Shown: in pieces, positions 1 to 10,410 of the stretch
How the letters are laid out: each line of letters starts with the position of its first letter
Position numbering within the stretch: the stretch's first letter is position 1
Notes under the pieces: model-generated
Seen by the model: only the letters and a program-made list of their open reading frames with translations
The model's database searches: none
Told to the model about the DNA's origin: nothing
Origin: Yponomeuta sedellus
Taxonomy: Eukaryota > Arthropoda > Insecta > Lepidoptera > Yponomeutidae
Direction: 5' to 3'
NCBI GenBank assembly: GCA_934045075.1
Contig: OW203724.1
Location: 13,565,473-13,629,472 of the forward strand
Length of the DNA stretch: 64,000 bases
Made by a program: the position numbers and the translations under genes

Positions 1-106
1 CTTCTCAAAATTAATACATAGATAGAGAACACTTTATGGTATAGCAACAATGCAATCGCAATCAGAAAATCGTCGTCAATATTCGCTGTAAAAAACTGAA
101 TGAACG

Positions 107-186
107 AATGAAGAAAAGAAAAAACGAACGAACGATACAACGAACGAACGCACGAGCGAACGCACAAATGAACGAAAGAACGAATT
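107..186. repeat. degenerate AACG/CGAA microsatellite
   Basis: Imperfect tetranucleotide repeats of the CGAA/AACG type, interrupted by point changes. The open frame reading through it (RSFVRSLVRSF pattern) is an artefact of the repeat. It lies in ABCG intron 4. Confidence 0.6.
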
Positions 187-242
187 ATTTGCCAGAATCA
201 ACTTGAGTTTGCTAATTTTTTCAACATACCTACAATAGTCTT

Positions 243-340
243 GGATTGATATCAAACCTTGTATGCCCCCACTGCTGGAGCCATACTCCGCCAGGGGGGC
301 AAAGTCCGGATTGGTGGAGGATTGTGAGGCCCGCCACAAC
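243..340 (-). mobile_element. 5S-derived SINE (family F), 3' fragment
   Basis: Matches the 3' part of family F: the CCCCACTGCTGG motif, then GGGGGCAAAGTCCGGATTGG, then GTGAGGCCCGCCA. Compare the full copy at 23507-23874. The 5S-like head is missing, so the copy is 5'-truncated. Confidence 0.7.
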
Positions 341-787
341 AGTCTTACATAGTGGGATTGAATAAACTAGAAATTAATTCCTACAAATCCCATGGATAAG
401 TACAAGCGATTTTTGCAACTTGCAACTGAGCCGAAAATAAACAGATCAACTATAACCAAGCTTTTTTACTGGTTTTAATACGCATACAAACGCACACACA
501 TGCACACAAAACTATTGTTCTTTAGGCACAAAAGGGATTAATTTTCTTTCGGCGGTAAAATTACGATGCCACAAGTATTAACTTTAGTGATGAACAGTTG
601 ATTTTTTTTTCGCGATATTCAAGTTTCAATAAGAAGTCTTTGTGTAGCGTTCAGCACAATAATAAAATATGAGTAACAGTAGCACCATCTCGCTTTCTCT
701 GTGCTGTGTAAAGTAACATATCGCTCTGTCGAGCCCACCCATGCCACGGTCTGACTCCACTTACTTTCTCCTGCGAACGGTGTGAAG

Positions 788-849
788 TGATTGTTTTTAT
801 GCCAGAGAGCCTAGATAAAAATCTAGGCTCTCTGGCATAAAAACAATCA
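788..849. repeat. perfect 29-bp inverted repeat with 4-nt loop
   Basis: Arms 788-816 and 821-849 are exact reverse complements around an AAAA loop. The arm core is GCCAGAGAGCCTAGAT. Transcribed RNA would form a long perfect hairpin. No transposon family or target duplication is recognised. It lies in ABCG intron 4. Confidence 0.9.
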
Positions 850-1255
850 AGAGTATGTCACGTCTGGTGACAAAGGCTAATTATACGGTGTGCATGGCAA
901 TCGCGTATCGGTGTAGCGGTACAGTCGAAATTACATCAATTTTTCGATACGGGTTCTCTACCACGCTCCCCTTTGGGCGACTTTTCAACAAACATGTAGA
1001 ACAACAAACATCTTGACAGACATCTTCTACTGTCAAGGTCTACTCCTTGAGGCACATTCGGAGTAATCGAGGAACATGATCGCAAAGTCCATTTTAATAC
1101 AGAAGTGATGGGTCGTAGCCACACAGTTAAGACGAGGAGATGATGAAAACTCTATACGCGTCTCGACTTCGCCACGACCGCTCGTCTTAGGTCCCATTTC
1201 ACAACGTCAACTTCTGCGCCTAAAGTGGCACACACTTACGGGGTGTAACACTTAC

Positions 1256-1401
1256 GTGGTGGGTTCATCGAGGAACATTAGGGAGGGGTCTGAAAGGAGC
1301 TCCAGGGCGACGGCCAGGCGTCTCTTCTGTCCCCCGGACAGGTCTCTGCACAGGGTCTGTGAAGCCCCGCTGAGGCCGAGAAGGGACAACACTTCGTGAA
1401 C
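1256..1401 (-). CDS. ABCG transporter coding exon 4 (signature and Walker B)
   Basis: Encodes residues 149-197 in part. LSGGQKRR (from about residue 169) is the ABC signature, and LMFLDEPTT (from about 189) is Walker B with the catalytic glutamate. The acceptor CTGCTCGCAG precedes 1401. The donor GTAAGT follows 1256, leaving phase 2 within a Thr codon. The next exon, expected to start with GLDS-like D-loop sequence, is not found in 1-1255 and should lie beyond the window. All catalytic residues expected here are present, so the gene looks functional. Confidence 0.95.
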
Positions 1402-1531
1402 CTGCGAGCAGAGTGTTACATTAAGAATTATGTGCTCCTGTTATTTACTGTGTTTTTGTTTAGTCTAGGATTACTGTGTGCTGTTATCTGTCACCCAATA
1501 TGTGATGGTTTGCATAATATGTTACATAATT

Positions 1532-1632
1532 ATGGTTGATGAAGCGGAAGAAGTTTGTAAGGATCGTGGCTAGAGGCAAACCCTGGTTACATTTAACACT
1601 GTAAAACCGACCTCTCCGTGATACAGGTGTAA
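1532..1632 (+). mobile_element. non-LTR retrotransposon family G, 3' fragment
   Basis: Resembles the 3' end of the G element at 43145-43575: TTGATGAAGCGGAAGAAGTT, then AGGATCGTGGC, then ATACAGGTGTAAG. Only the last coding residues and the untranslated end remain. Confidence 0.6.
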
Positions 1633-1779
1633 GTTTTTTATAGTTATTATTCAGTCCAGTTAAAATAGACGGACAAATTTGTTAAGTTCGCGTTAGTTCA
1701 CAACAAGCTGTTTATTACTATTGCTTACAACAGTGACGACAAGTACTAGAAATCTAAAATTTTACATGGATATACATAC

Positions 1780-1925
1780 TACTAAGGCTTGATTAAGTTG
1801 TATATCTACACCAAATTTCAGCTATCTAGTACTCATCGTCGCTGTGCTAAGCCGGGGGCAGATAGACGGAAGGACGTGGCGAAATTATAAGGGTTCCTTA
1901 TTGACTACAGAACCCAAAAGAGATA
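1780..1925 (+). mobile_element. probable retrotransposon 3'-UTR remnant
   Basis: The segment ACCAAATTTCAGCTATCTAG, followed by a GACGGA-type run and GGCGAAATTATAAGGGTTCC, resembles 3' regions of non-LTR elements common in moths and butterflies. This is recognition from memory of a general pattern. There is no coding sequence to confirm it. Confidence 0.4.
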
Positions 1926-2200
1926 AATATATTATTAAGTATTATTATTTTAATTCTTTATTGCACTAATTACATGAGTCAATGTACAAGGGCGTGCTTA
2001 ATGCAAGAAGCATTAAATATATGATATTAAATATATGTACTTAGACAAAACAAATTCCGGAGCTTACTTAACAGAAAATCGAAGAAATTATTTAGGGTTT
2101 CCAGTTTTCTCGTGTTCTTTCGTAGGAACTGTTGCCCCAACACATTATTAGCGATTTTTTTAGTTCGACATGAACTTTATATTTTAAATATATTTCATTA

Positions 2201-2283
2201 CCTCACGTCTGCAAATCGGACCCTAGAGATCAGAGATTGCCACTTGCCACGATCCTGATAGACCACAGTCGCTTCATCAACAT
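2201..2283 (-). mobile_element. non-LTR family G, 3' fragment
   Basis: The minus strand reads as the degraded G-family 3' end: TTGATGAAGCGACTGTGG, then ATCGTGGCAAGTGGCA, ending in the CCTCACGTCTG motif. It lies in ABCG intron 3. Confidence 0.6.
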
Positions 2284-2910
2284 TAATATAGTTTATAAAC
2301 GAGTTTTTGTAATTTTTTATGCACGCCTACCTACTCAATACAGGAAGTTCAATTAAAGTTCAAGTCACCATAAGAGCTTTCATTAAAATTGGTCGTAATG
2401 ATCCGAGATAACCTGGGGTGAAGGTAGATCACTTGGAAATTAAGTTAAGTAGAATTAAGACTGACTGAAAGTATTAAATAGGTTAATTATCAAAAAACTT
2501 TAAACATACACTAAATAAAATGGTATTTCCAGAGCAAAGGCGAAGGAAACATTGCCCTGCATAGATAACGAGGTGTTTTATCCAAAATTACACGGTAGAA
2601 AAACTGGACTGCCGATTATAGAGGTGATTAGCAGACCTTTATTAAGTAGCTAAATACTACTGGGACTTTAACGCGGCCGTTACAATCAGATAATCATGCA
2701 ATTAACTCACGTGAACATTGTGTTACAAATTATAAGAGTTCGCTGAACGAACTAGTGTGATTATCAAGCTGTTATTACATAATTAGATGTCAAGGACAGC
2801 TCAACTTCTTACCGCGATCACAACAACGTAGCATTAAAATATTTTTACACAATTATCTCTTCCTCTGTAAGTAGTCACTGACTTCCCTGAACGCCGGGGT
2901 GTATGGATAT

Positions 2911-3399
2911 CATTACAGCATAGGTTTCAAAACATACCATGTAATTATACTATTTTTATTTTTAATGGACTAACCCGTGCTAGGACAATTTTAAAAACCT
3001 ATTTAGAGGATAAAAATTCCACGAATGCCGGGATTCGAACCCGCGACCTCTGGCTATCCGTGCCAGCGCTCTAACCAACTGAGCTAATGGGCGACTCACC
3101 GGCATCAGTGAAATTTTGAACCTCTTTACACTATTCTCTGTATTACATATTGAATAGTCACTGTTACATATTGAATACTAACCCTAGGCTAAGTTCTATA
3201 TTTATTGTTACTAATATAACACTGGACCACGTTGTCTGTAAGTAAATTGAAATAAAAAAAAAAAATTACGTACAGGCAGCGACATCTGGCTGAAGTAGAT
3301 TGCATCACTTACAGCCCCGACTACCTGCTTTGCAGTTAGGTTTTTACATCGGAATGATATCGCTGTACCCATGTAATGTTAACATTACAGCATAGGTTT
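2911..3399 (-). mobile_element. family A tRNA-like element, copy A1, with 17-bp target duplication
   Basis: A nearly complete A unit in minus orientation. The tail (ACTAACCCGTGCTAGGAC) lies left, the tRNA-like domain at about 3030-3095, then the spacer that ends CTGTACCCATGTAA. Identical 17-bp direct repeats starting CATTACAGCATAGG occur at 2911-2927 and 3383-3399, so 2928-3382 is a single insertion. The spacer is broken by a second insertion (3147-3264). The tRNA-like domain shows A- and B-box-like segments but is not a functional tRNA. Confidence 0.8.
3147..3264 (+). mobile_element. nested poly(A)-tailed insertion inside A1
   Basis: The A spacer elsewhere reads CTCTGTATTACGTACAGG without a break. 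Here about 118 bp intervene between two copies of ATTAC (3142-3146 and 3265-3269). The insert ends in a run of about 12 A residues and starts with a short internal repeat (ACATATTGAATA). The features are those of a retroposed sequence with a 5-bp target duplication. Its source is not recognised. Confidence 0.65.
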
Positions 3400-3884
3400 T
3401 GGAATTTGAAAAAAGTACTGTCATACTCATACTGCAAGAAGAATATATTTTAAAAGTCAATATTTTTTTTCTCGATATCGATTATTTACTCGAATCGGAA
3501 TCGAGACAATTTATATTAGAATTTATGAAGATTTTATTTTTAGTATAAAAACTATTTGTTTCGCAGTCACATCGTATGTTAATTGAAATCGATTTAAAAA
3601 TCAAACTGGCCAGCACGATTTGACGCGCTTGCGTGCCATAAAATCGTGAAGAGTAAAAAAGTCAGTCGACTAGCTAGGCGCGAAAGTAATTTTTTTTCGT
3701 GTTTTGGAGTTCTTTCTCAAAAGTTTTCATTTCATTTAGGACTTTCGGACGATACAACACTTGACGTCCGAAAGTTCTTTAGCAAAGACAACGAGTTTTA
3801 AAGTATTGCTAATGAATGCTTTTTTTTTGCTTTGACCCGTGTTAACTTGTACCTCTATTAAAAGAGTGATAACTCAAAGAAAAA

Positions 3885-4068
3885 TCTTATATATACTTAA
3901 AAATGGATTGCTGTTCGTTAGTCTCACTAAAACACGAGAACGGCTGGACCGATTTGGCTTATTTTTGGTTTTTTATTTTTGTGGAAATCGAGGCAATGTT
4001 TAAATTGTGAGAAAGTATGGAGATATTGCGATAACTTTTGGCGGTACAAAGTTCGCCGGGACAGCTAG
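3885..4068 (+). mobile_element. short non-autonomous Helitron-like element
   Basis: Starts TCTTATATATACTT after an A and ends ACAGCTAG before a T, the Helitron pattern of insertion between A and T without target duplication. A 3' hairpin (GGCG at 4040-4043 with CGCC at 4054-4057) sits 7 bp before the terminal CTAG. There is no coding capacity. It shares its 3' end design (GCGGTACNAAGTTCGC) with 14403-14597. It lies in ABCG intron 3. Confidence 0.7.
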
Positions 4069-5917
4069 TATAAAATAAAAAATATAATAAATAGTTAATT
4101 AAAGTACTGCTAGTGGCATTCTTTACAGTAATGCGTCTCAGTCAATTTTTTTCGTTCATTTACAAAAACCTAAAAACTCATAAATATAAAAGATTATGCC
4201 CTACACACTTTGCCTTTCTCCTCAAATCCAAATATTGGCCGTACCGACTCACGTAGTTCCCGCACTTGCACCGTCTGTCAACTTTCTCTTTCCGTTCGTG
4301 TTTCTGTAAGCCAGTTGCATTGCATTTGCATTTCGACTGTGTCGCCTTGTCGTCAAACGAAGACGTTTTATGAAGGGCTAGACAGGGTAATAAAATACCA
4401 ACGCTTGACCTCAAAATTGTGGATAGGTGGGTGTCCTTCCATGTTTGTGGTACCCTAGTTTGGAACCAGGACAAGTGACTATGTGGTGTGGAAGTATTCA
4501 TTTACTTTTATCAAAATGTACCTGGGAGCCAAGTCTCACTTCATTCTTCTTGAATTCTTCAGACTTCTTGACTTGAATTCCTCATAAAAAGTTGAGCGTC
4601 AGCCAAAATCTGTATTCTGAACGCGATGCTATATTGAATTCGAACGAGAAAACAAATGTCTGTCGAGTTATCTTATCTTATTTTTATGCGACAAATGTCT
4701 AAGCCTTCGAATGTTTTGCGTCTACGCTTTCAAATCGCATGAGAGAGAATCGGCTCCCTGGTCGTTATAGCGTCGGTAAGTTCCTTTAATAACCGAGGCT
4801 ATAATGGATTTGTACGAAACCACAATTATACGTGTTTTCCATTTGTGGTAAATAATTATAGAGGTAGTTAATACAAACAGAAATATACTCGCAAAAAGAC
4901 ACACTAGGCATTTTATTTAACTATGGTTACATCTATTGCTTGATTGAGCATTATTGGAGGCATTGTGTTTTTACAAATAAGGCCATTTATATTTAAGATA
5001 TACCTAAACTGAATAGGTAGAATGTAATTATATAGTTAGGATCGAATCCCTGCTTCTGTTACCGTGCCGTTTAAAAAATTCGGCTTTTTTAATGTGAAAC
5101 TGCATTTGAATAGATTCTGTGTGGACTTAAGAAGACGAGAAAGTTCTTGAAGAGTTAGTTGATTAGCGGGCGAGAGTCTTCAGTTGCTACAAATCACTTT
5201 ACGTCGATAGCACCTTTAGGCTTCTACGCAAATATTGAAAAATTATTATGCACCTCTGCCAATATGTGCCGTTAGTCCATGTGGCTACCACATCAAGGTT
5301 GGGGAATATCACCGTCAGAATTAGTTGCTTAGTGGTACGAGCTAATGACTTTGCACAAATGTGGTCATATGTTGAACTTGTAGTTGTTAGTGTTTTTCCT
5401 CGGACTTCGTCTCTTCCTATTAAATCATGAGAAACTTTTTGCAAGTGCCATGTACAAAAACAGCTAAAGTTTGCCTGCCTGGCGAAAAATACGGCGATGA
5501 TAGATCTAACTGCTATTATTCAAACTTGACCACTGCGAATAGAACATGGGTTTTTCATCATTTTTTTACGGGCGCGTTGTAGGTGATATACGCTAGATTC
5601 TGGCCATAATATGCGTAACTTTCACAAGTACTTCACTGAGGTGGGTTAATTTAGAAGTCAGCGTTCGGCTACAAAGGTCTGTTTCAATATCGGTATGATC
5701 ATCATCATCATCAACTCATTGACACCCATCTCAGGCTAGGTACATCTTTTTTTTCATCGTTTCTTTTCCTGGGGTGGGTTTACACATTGTTTATATTTCA
5801 GGCGCTACTACCTAATTTTTCCTCTGTATGACCTCGTCATTATATACTTTGACATTTCGGTGACCTAAAAATATTAACACAAAAGCAGTGGACGGTAAAA
5901 GGAGGGCCGTTCATTAC
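4069..5917. other. intron 3 interior, nothing recognised
   Basis: About 1.8 kb of AT-rich intron. Short open frames on both strands near 4180-4500 and 5200-5440 overlap each other and show no known domain or splice context. No repeat family recognised by eye. Confidence 0.6.
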
Positions 5918-6110
5918 CTTCTCCTTCCTCTCAAGCGCGCTGAAGTCAGCCAGCTTGAGCGCGCTGGCGAGTGACATGGCCTCCTGGACCGTTAGGTGCG
6001 CGCGCATCTCGTCCTGCTGGCGGATGTAGCGCGCGCCACCGCGTCCGCTTGACTGCGATGCGCACGCGCAGATTCCGTTCACGGAGATGTCACCGCTTGC
6101 TCCGCGGGTC
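5918..6110 (-). CDS. ABCG transporter coding exon 3 (Q-loop region)
   Basis: Encodes residues 84-148. It begins T-RGASGDISVNG, the strand after Walker A in ABCG proteins. Residues YIRQQDEM carry the Q-loop glutamine (about residue 115), and HLTVQEAM is the conserved segment after it. The acceptor CTCTCTAG precedes 6110 and the donor GTAATG follows 5918 (phase 0). The exon is strikingly GC-rich, with many GCG codons. The stretch CACASQSSGRGGARY before the Q-loop looks less conserved than its surroundings. Confidence 0.93.
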
Positions 6111-6734
6111 CTAGAGAGATGTAGGGTTACGTTATGCTGGTGCACTCTAATCAGTTACATCAGGGGACGATACAACAAAAAATGATCTACTGTCGACTGT
6201 ATTTACACTGGAATGAATACATTAAATGCTTAGCCAAAATAACCATAAGGGCAAGAGTTGAGAGAACAAACGAGATTATGCCTTGAAGTGTATTGGTGTT
6301 CGTACGAATCGATGACGGTTATTTTTTTTAATATGATATTTCAGCTCCAAAACTTCTCTAAGGCTAGATGGCGCTGGTATTGCATATTGTCTTAGTCATC
6401 GAAATAGTCTATCACTAGATGCAAATGAAACATTATTAGCATATTTATGGTGATCGGTCTTTAGTTTTTTATCAGTTTATATTGCTCCATTTTGGTAATT
6501 TTAGTAACGTCATGAGTTATCATCATGTCTAAAAGTACAAACTGCTCTTAAGACTTGTTTAAAGATAGACATTTACACTCTGCTTGACTACATTGTGGAC
6601 TAGACTCAGTTTTATTCACTATAGTTTAAACATCGTCTGGCATACTTACGGATGCCAAGTGACAAAATGCAGATGTATTTATGGATCACTCCATATAATA
6701 TTTACGTAAGATGATTACGGAGTAGGGAGTTTAG

Positions 6735-6885
6735 GGGCCTGTTTCATGGAACTACAATTCATTGTTTTCTATGACAACTCGCTGCACATTCCAAAGTCGA
6801 CTAACTCGCAGTTTAACAAATAAACTCTGCTATGCCATGTACCTCGCATTGACATAATAAACTACGAATTGTAGTTTTGTCGTAG
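6735..6885. mobile_element. probable MITE
   Basis: Begins GGGGCCTGTTTCATGGAACT, a start typical of lepidopteran MITEs. Imperfect inverted ends of about 20 bp are centred on ACTACAATTC (about 6751) and GAATTGTAGT (about 6865). It has no coding sequence. No clear target duplication was seen. Confidence 0.45.
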
Positions 6886-6923
6886 TGTCTTATATGTGCT
6901 CGTGTGGTAGCCATGTCTGCTGC

Positions 6924-7127
6924 ATGAGCACAGATAAGTGGGCCAAAATTGCGACCGACTAGGTTTCGCAAAATGGACACAGACGTGGAGGCACACCAAG
7001 GCGAAGATGGCGGGACGACCTAAATGCATTCTTGCCAGGATCGTGGGAGGTGGCTGGAAACAGGGAGACATGGAAGAAAGTAGGGGAGGCTTTTGCCCAG
7101 CATTGGGACACAAAAGAAGCTAAGTAA
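6924..7127 (+). pseudogene. RTE-like non-LTR retrotransposon relic, C-terminal end
   Basis: Reading from 6924, the frame gives STDKWAKIATD, a stop, then RRGGTPRRRWRDDLNAFL, then WKKVGEAFAQHWDTKEAK and a stop at 7125-7127. This GxPxxRWRDDL...FAQxWD ending is characteristic of the end of RTE-type reverse transcriptases. One internal stop (TAG) shows it is dead. Only the last 67 codons remain, as expected for a 5'-truncated copy. It is inside ABCG intron 2. Confidence 0.85.
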
Positions 7128-8104
7128 AAAAAGTAGTTGTATGAAACTCCGCCTCGACAGTAATCAGTTTTGAAGACGAAGCGTTTACGTTTATTTTTGT
7201 TCTTACAAAGGTCAGGGGATCAGGAAGTGGGTAAACTTATTTTATAAATAAACCTAATTTTAAAGTACCAGAGTGTCAAACAGCTGGCATGTGATAGGAG
7301 TACATGGAAAAGGTGGGACCGACAAGAAGTAATTCTCGTAATAACGTATAATAATTTTACTACGGGCATAAGTTGATAGGAACACTTCAACGCTCAGAAC
7401 TATGATCTGAGCTTTAACGCCATAAAAGTTCGAACGTACTCTTACCTTATGATACTTTCTTAAAGGGAAACTGACCTCTTGACAGATTCAAGACCTCGAA
7501 AGAGCCTGCATAGTCTTTGTCTAGAATCCAGTTAATATTAATTGCACATGGCCATTAAAGTCAACACTAGCACTGGCATATACGAAGACAGCAAATAAAT
7601 GTTTTAAGTTCAAGGAGTGAGGAATGCCGCAAAGGTTGCCGGATACAGGTTAAGGGAGAAAGTCTACTTGCGGAAACGCGGAACAATGCTGCGCAGCTGA
7701 CGGAAATTACAAATGACCTTATAACCTTATAAATAACATCAGTATATCGACGTCCCACTGCAAAATAATGTATTCATTTCCTCACAAAGAGACAGGGGGA
7801 GAGAGAAACACAAACTTACTAAGTAATCCCACTGTATCCCCGAGGGGTAGGCAGAGACTAGGGGGGGGTGAGTCTCTAAAATGCATAGTTGTTCAATAGA
7901 ATAATATTAGTCCGGTATTGGTCTTTTCATTCAAAGTATCGGTAGTCTCGTAACCAATCGTATCGCAATGGTATAACCCGTGCTACTTAACTCGGCACCT
8001 CGCGCGATTCGCTTATCTTCGCGAGAGATGTCTATTCAATTTGCGCGGGTTATATACCCTCGAATGACATTGTACTGCTATTGCTTTGCTACCAAATTGA
8101 GGCA

Positions 8105-8301
8105 AATAACATTTACATACAGACACATATATTGCACCTAGCCCCACACTAGGATACCCTGTGTCGTGGGAACCAAAAACAACGACATCACAAACATGTA
8201 AACATCCAAGACCTGGGGTTTTTTTGTCCCCAGACGGGGTTCGAACCCGGGACCTCTTGCATGGTAGGCAGATGCGCTACCGTTGCGCCACAGAGGTCGT
8301 C
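8105..8301 (-). mobile_element. tRNA-headed SINE family C, copy C1
   Basis: Minus orientation. The head at the right (GACCTCTGTGGCGCAACGGT) is tRNA-like, with the GGTTCGAACCCGGGA-type B box on this strand. The body is the ACACAGGGTATCCTAGTGTG motif and a TGTATGTAAATGTTAT-type end. Other copies: 37361-37559, 42451-42668, 45522-45710, and a body fragment at 34875-34972. It lies in intron 2. Confidence 0.8.
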
Positions 8302-8467
8302 GAAGAACAACCATTGTAGTGTTTATATCATTCTATTGAAAAACTATGTAAGTATTAGACTCTAAGGCCTGAGTTGGTGCCAAAATCCTGACAACCCTAT
8401 ATCATTTAAAAATCGGTCATTGGTTGTTGCATGCAATCACGCCGTTTCCGGTACCTCTCAAGGGACA

Positions 8468-8642
8468 TTTTGCGAAAGGTGCGTTTTCCGAAAGGTGCAT
8501 TTTGCGATAGCTGCATTTTGCGTTAGGTGCATTTTAGGATAGGTGCATTTTAGGATAGGTACATTTTCCGATAGGTGCATTTTGAAAAGGCTGTATTATG
8601 CGCGTGCGGTACCTACATTTTGAGAATGGTACGTTTTCCGAC
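8468..8642 (+). repeat. degenerate 16-bp tandem repeat
   Basis: Seven consecutive 16-bp units of the form TTTTGCGATAGGTGCA run from 8468 to 8579. Diverged partial units follow (TTTTGAAAAGG, then TTTTGAGAATGG and TTTTCCGACTG). Unit variation is mainly in the three bases after TTTT (GCG, CCG, AGG). See findings. Confidence 0.85.
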
Positions 8643-8767
8643 TGAGCTCTTTTAATAGCTTTGAGAGATTGTATGATACTAATCACCAAGTAGGTTCACC
8701 GTATGTTGCGAATCAAAACGCTGTGTTGTGTGAACACCTCAGACAATGATAATGTATCTAACTTGGA

Positions 8768-8860
8768 AATAGTCATTGGTACATGCCAGAATAAAATCCA
8801 AACGGCAAGGACCTCAAGGCCATGAGGCTAGTGTTACACCGTTACCACCTCAGATCATAG
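8768..8860 (-). mobile_element. SINE D-type head remnant
   Basis: GTCATTGGTACATGCCAG followed by a decayed tRNA-like segment ending GTTACCACC matches the reversed head of family D/D' SINEs. The body is missing. The open frame at 8776-8976 starts in it and is not a gene. Confidence 0.45.
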
Positions 8861-8979
8861 AAAGAAGGTACCACCTTAGGTGGTTATGTATATTTTTTGG
8901 ATTAAATATCTATTTTATTCCCAGAAAAATATTAAAACAAGTAAATACTTCTTGTGTAGACTCTTTCTCAGTTTGATGA

Positions 8980-9995
8980 ATTTATTAATTTAGTGATAAA
9001 TTATTAAGTAAATTAGTTTTGGTGGATTTCTTTAAGTTGGGATGTCATTTTTACAACATAAGAGTAAGAATTTATAAGACTCATGCCTTTGATGAATGTG
9101 TGCACGTCTTGCCATAAACTAAAGGCTACCGTAAAGGGTACACACGATAGCTGCTTAACCTCTACCTACTTTTGAACTTGGACTTGTTCTTATAACAAAG
9201 GCAAAGGGTCATTTTCAGATTGTCAGTGTAAATAACGATATGTTGGTTGTCGCGTGTACTCTCGATTAAACCATGAATCATCTTTATCCATTTTACAAAA
9301 TTTATGAAAGCCATTCATTATTTATTTTGTGCACGCATATCTTTATGGTAAACGTAAAAAATCCGTCGCAGGAATTCTCTTTGTTCAAAATATTTTTATC
9401 ATGATTATAGGACGAAAATAACTTCCATAATAACTTCACGTTTGACATCTTCACAGAGTTTCCGCATTCACTAATGGAGTTAATTAGGAATGAAAATACT
9501 GAGGAGAGTCCACATACATTGCAGAAGCAAGGAGTGCGCAATTTAGTAATAATTCATTAAATCAGCGTAAGAACGTTCTGATGTAAAAAGCTTCTCAATT
9601 AGGGCCACCATTCGCGAATATCTTAGGATGTTGATAAATATTCGTTTATGCAAAGACCCTACGGCACATATAAAGTGTCTCGTAAATATCTCTATCAATC
9701 AGTCTATCAAATTAACGCCTTACATAATTACTCATTGGCAGTTAATTTGCTTGCGAAACTTCCTTTTACTTCTTGCCAAGCGTAACGGTTTCCCATCGTT
9801 ACCTACATACATGTATTTGTGGACAATTATGAGCTACGAATTGTTTTGGGTCATTCTAAGCCATGACTTTCAATAAATAAAAAAAATGGGTACCGGTGGA
9901 AACAAAGCAGTGTAGCTATTATCTAAGCTAAATATTCTTTTATTAGATGTTGTATAGAATCAGGCGTTACTTTGCGGAAATCCATAATAGCACTA
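8980..9995. other. intron 2 interior, nothing recognised
   Basis: AT-rich intron sequence. Open frames of 79-82 codons at 9302-9541 and 9628-9876 show no family resemblance and no splice signals that would connect them to the ABCG frame. Confidence 0.55.
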
Positions 9996-10264
9996 AAAAG
10001 TTAAAATTACTTTGCTAAATTCCGCCAAAAATCCCACGAGCACCATCCGGTTAGTTAATGCACCGCCCTCCCTCCCACTTTTTCAAGCAGAAGCAAGACA
10101 CGAACACACAACCACCAACACCAATACTTGTGTGAGAAAACACGCGACGCGTTTCGCCTCTAACACGAGGCATCCTCAGGCTCCCAAATGCAAGTGAATT
10201 CATTTGGGAGCCTGAGGATGCCTCTTGATTTTTGGCGGAATTTAGAAAAGTAATTTTAACTTTT
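9996..10264. mobile_element. fold-back MITE beside the exon 2 donor
   Basis: Outer inverted ends 9996-10033 and 10227-10264 match at 37 of 38 positions (core AAATTCCGCCAAAAATC). An inner perfect 24-bp hairpin has arms at 10167-10190 and 10201-10224 (core GGCTCCCAAATG) around a 10-nt loop. Between them is a C-rich stretch with CGACGCGTTTCGCC. It has no transposase. It lies in ABCG intron 2, its edge 28 bp from the 5' splice site of exon 2. Confidence 0.85.
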
Positions 10265-10292
10265 GAATGATTCTTATATTAGTCAAACTTAC

Positions 10293-10410
10293 GTATATCC
10301 AGCCAAAATGTTGAGGAGGGTGGTCTTGCCTGCTCCCGATGGTCCCATAATGGTCGTCAGCTCACCTGGCTTAAAACATCCTTCCACGCCTTTCAGGATC
10401 TGTTTCGCTT
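10293..10410 (-). CDS. ABCG transporter coding exon 2 (Walker A)
   Basis: Encodes residues 45-84 in part. It contains [20 protein letters not shown], with the phosphate-binding Walker A loop GPSGAGKT at residues 67-74 (Lys73), followed by LNILAGY, a hallmark of ABCG proteins. The acceptor is TTGTTCGCAG before 10410 (entering phase 1). The donor GTAAGT follows 10293 (leaving phase 2). All 118 bases fit the frame of exons 1 and 3. A fold-back element ends only 28 bp from this donor, at 10264. Confidence 0.95.

Noticed and set aside
1..1255. Next ABCG exon (D-loop and H-loop region)
   Set aside because: Searched on the minus strand for a GLDS-like start after an acceptor in phase 2. Nothing found, so it should lie beyond the left edge.
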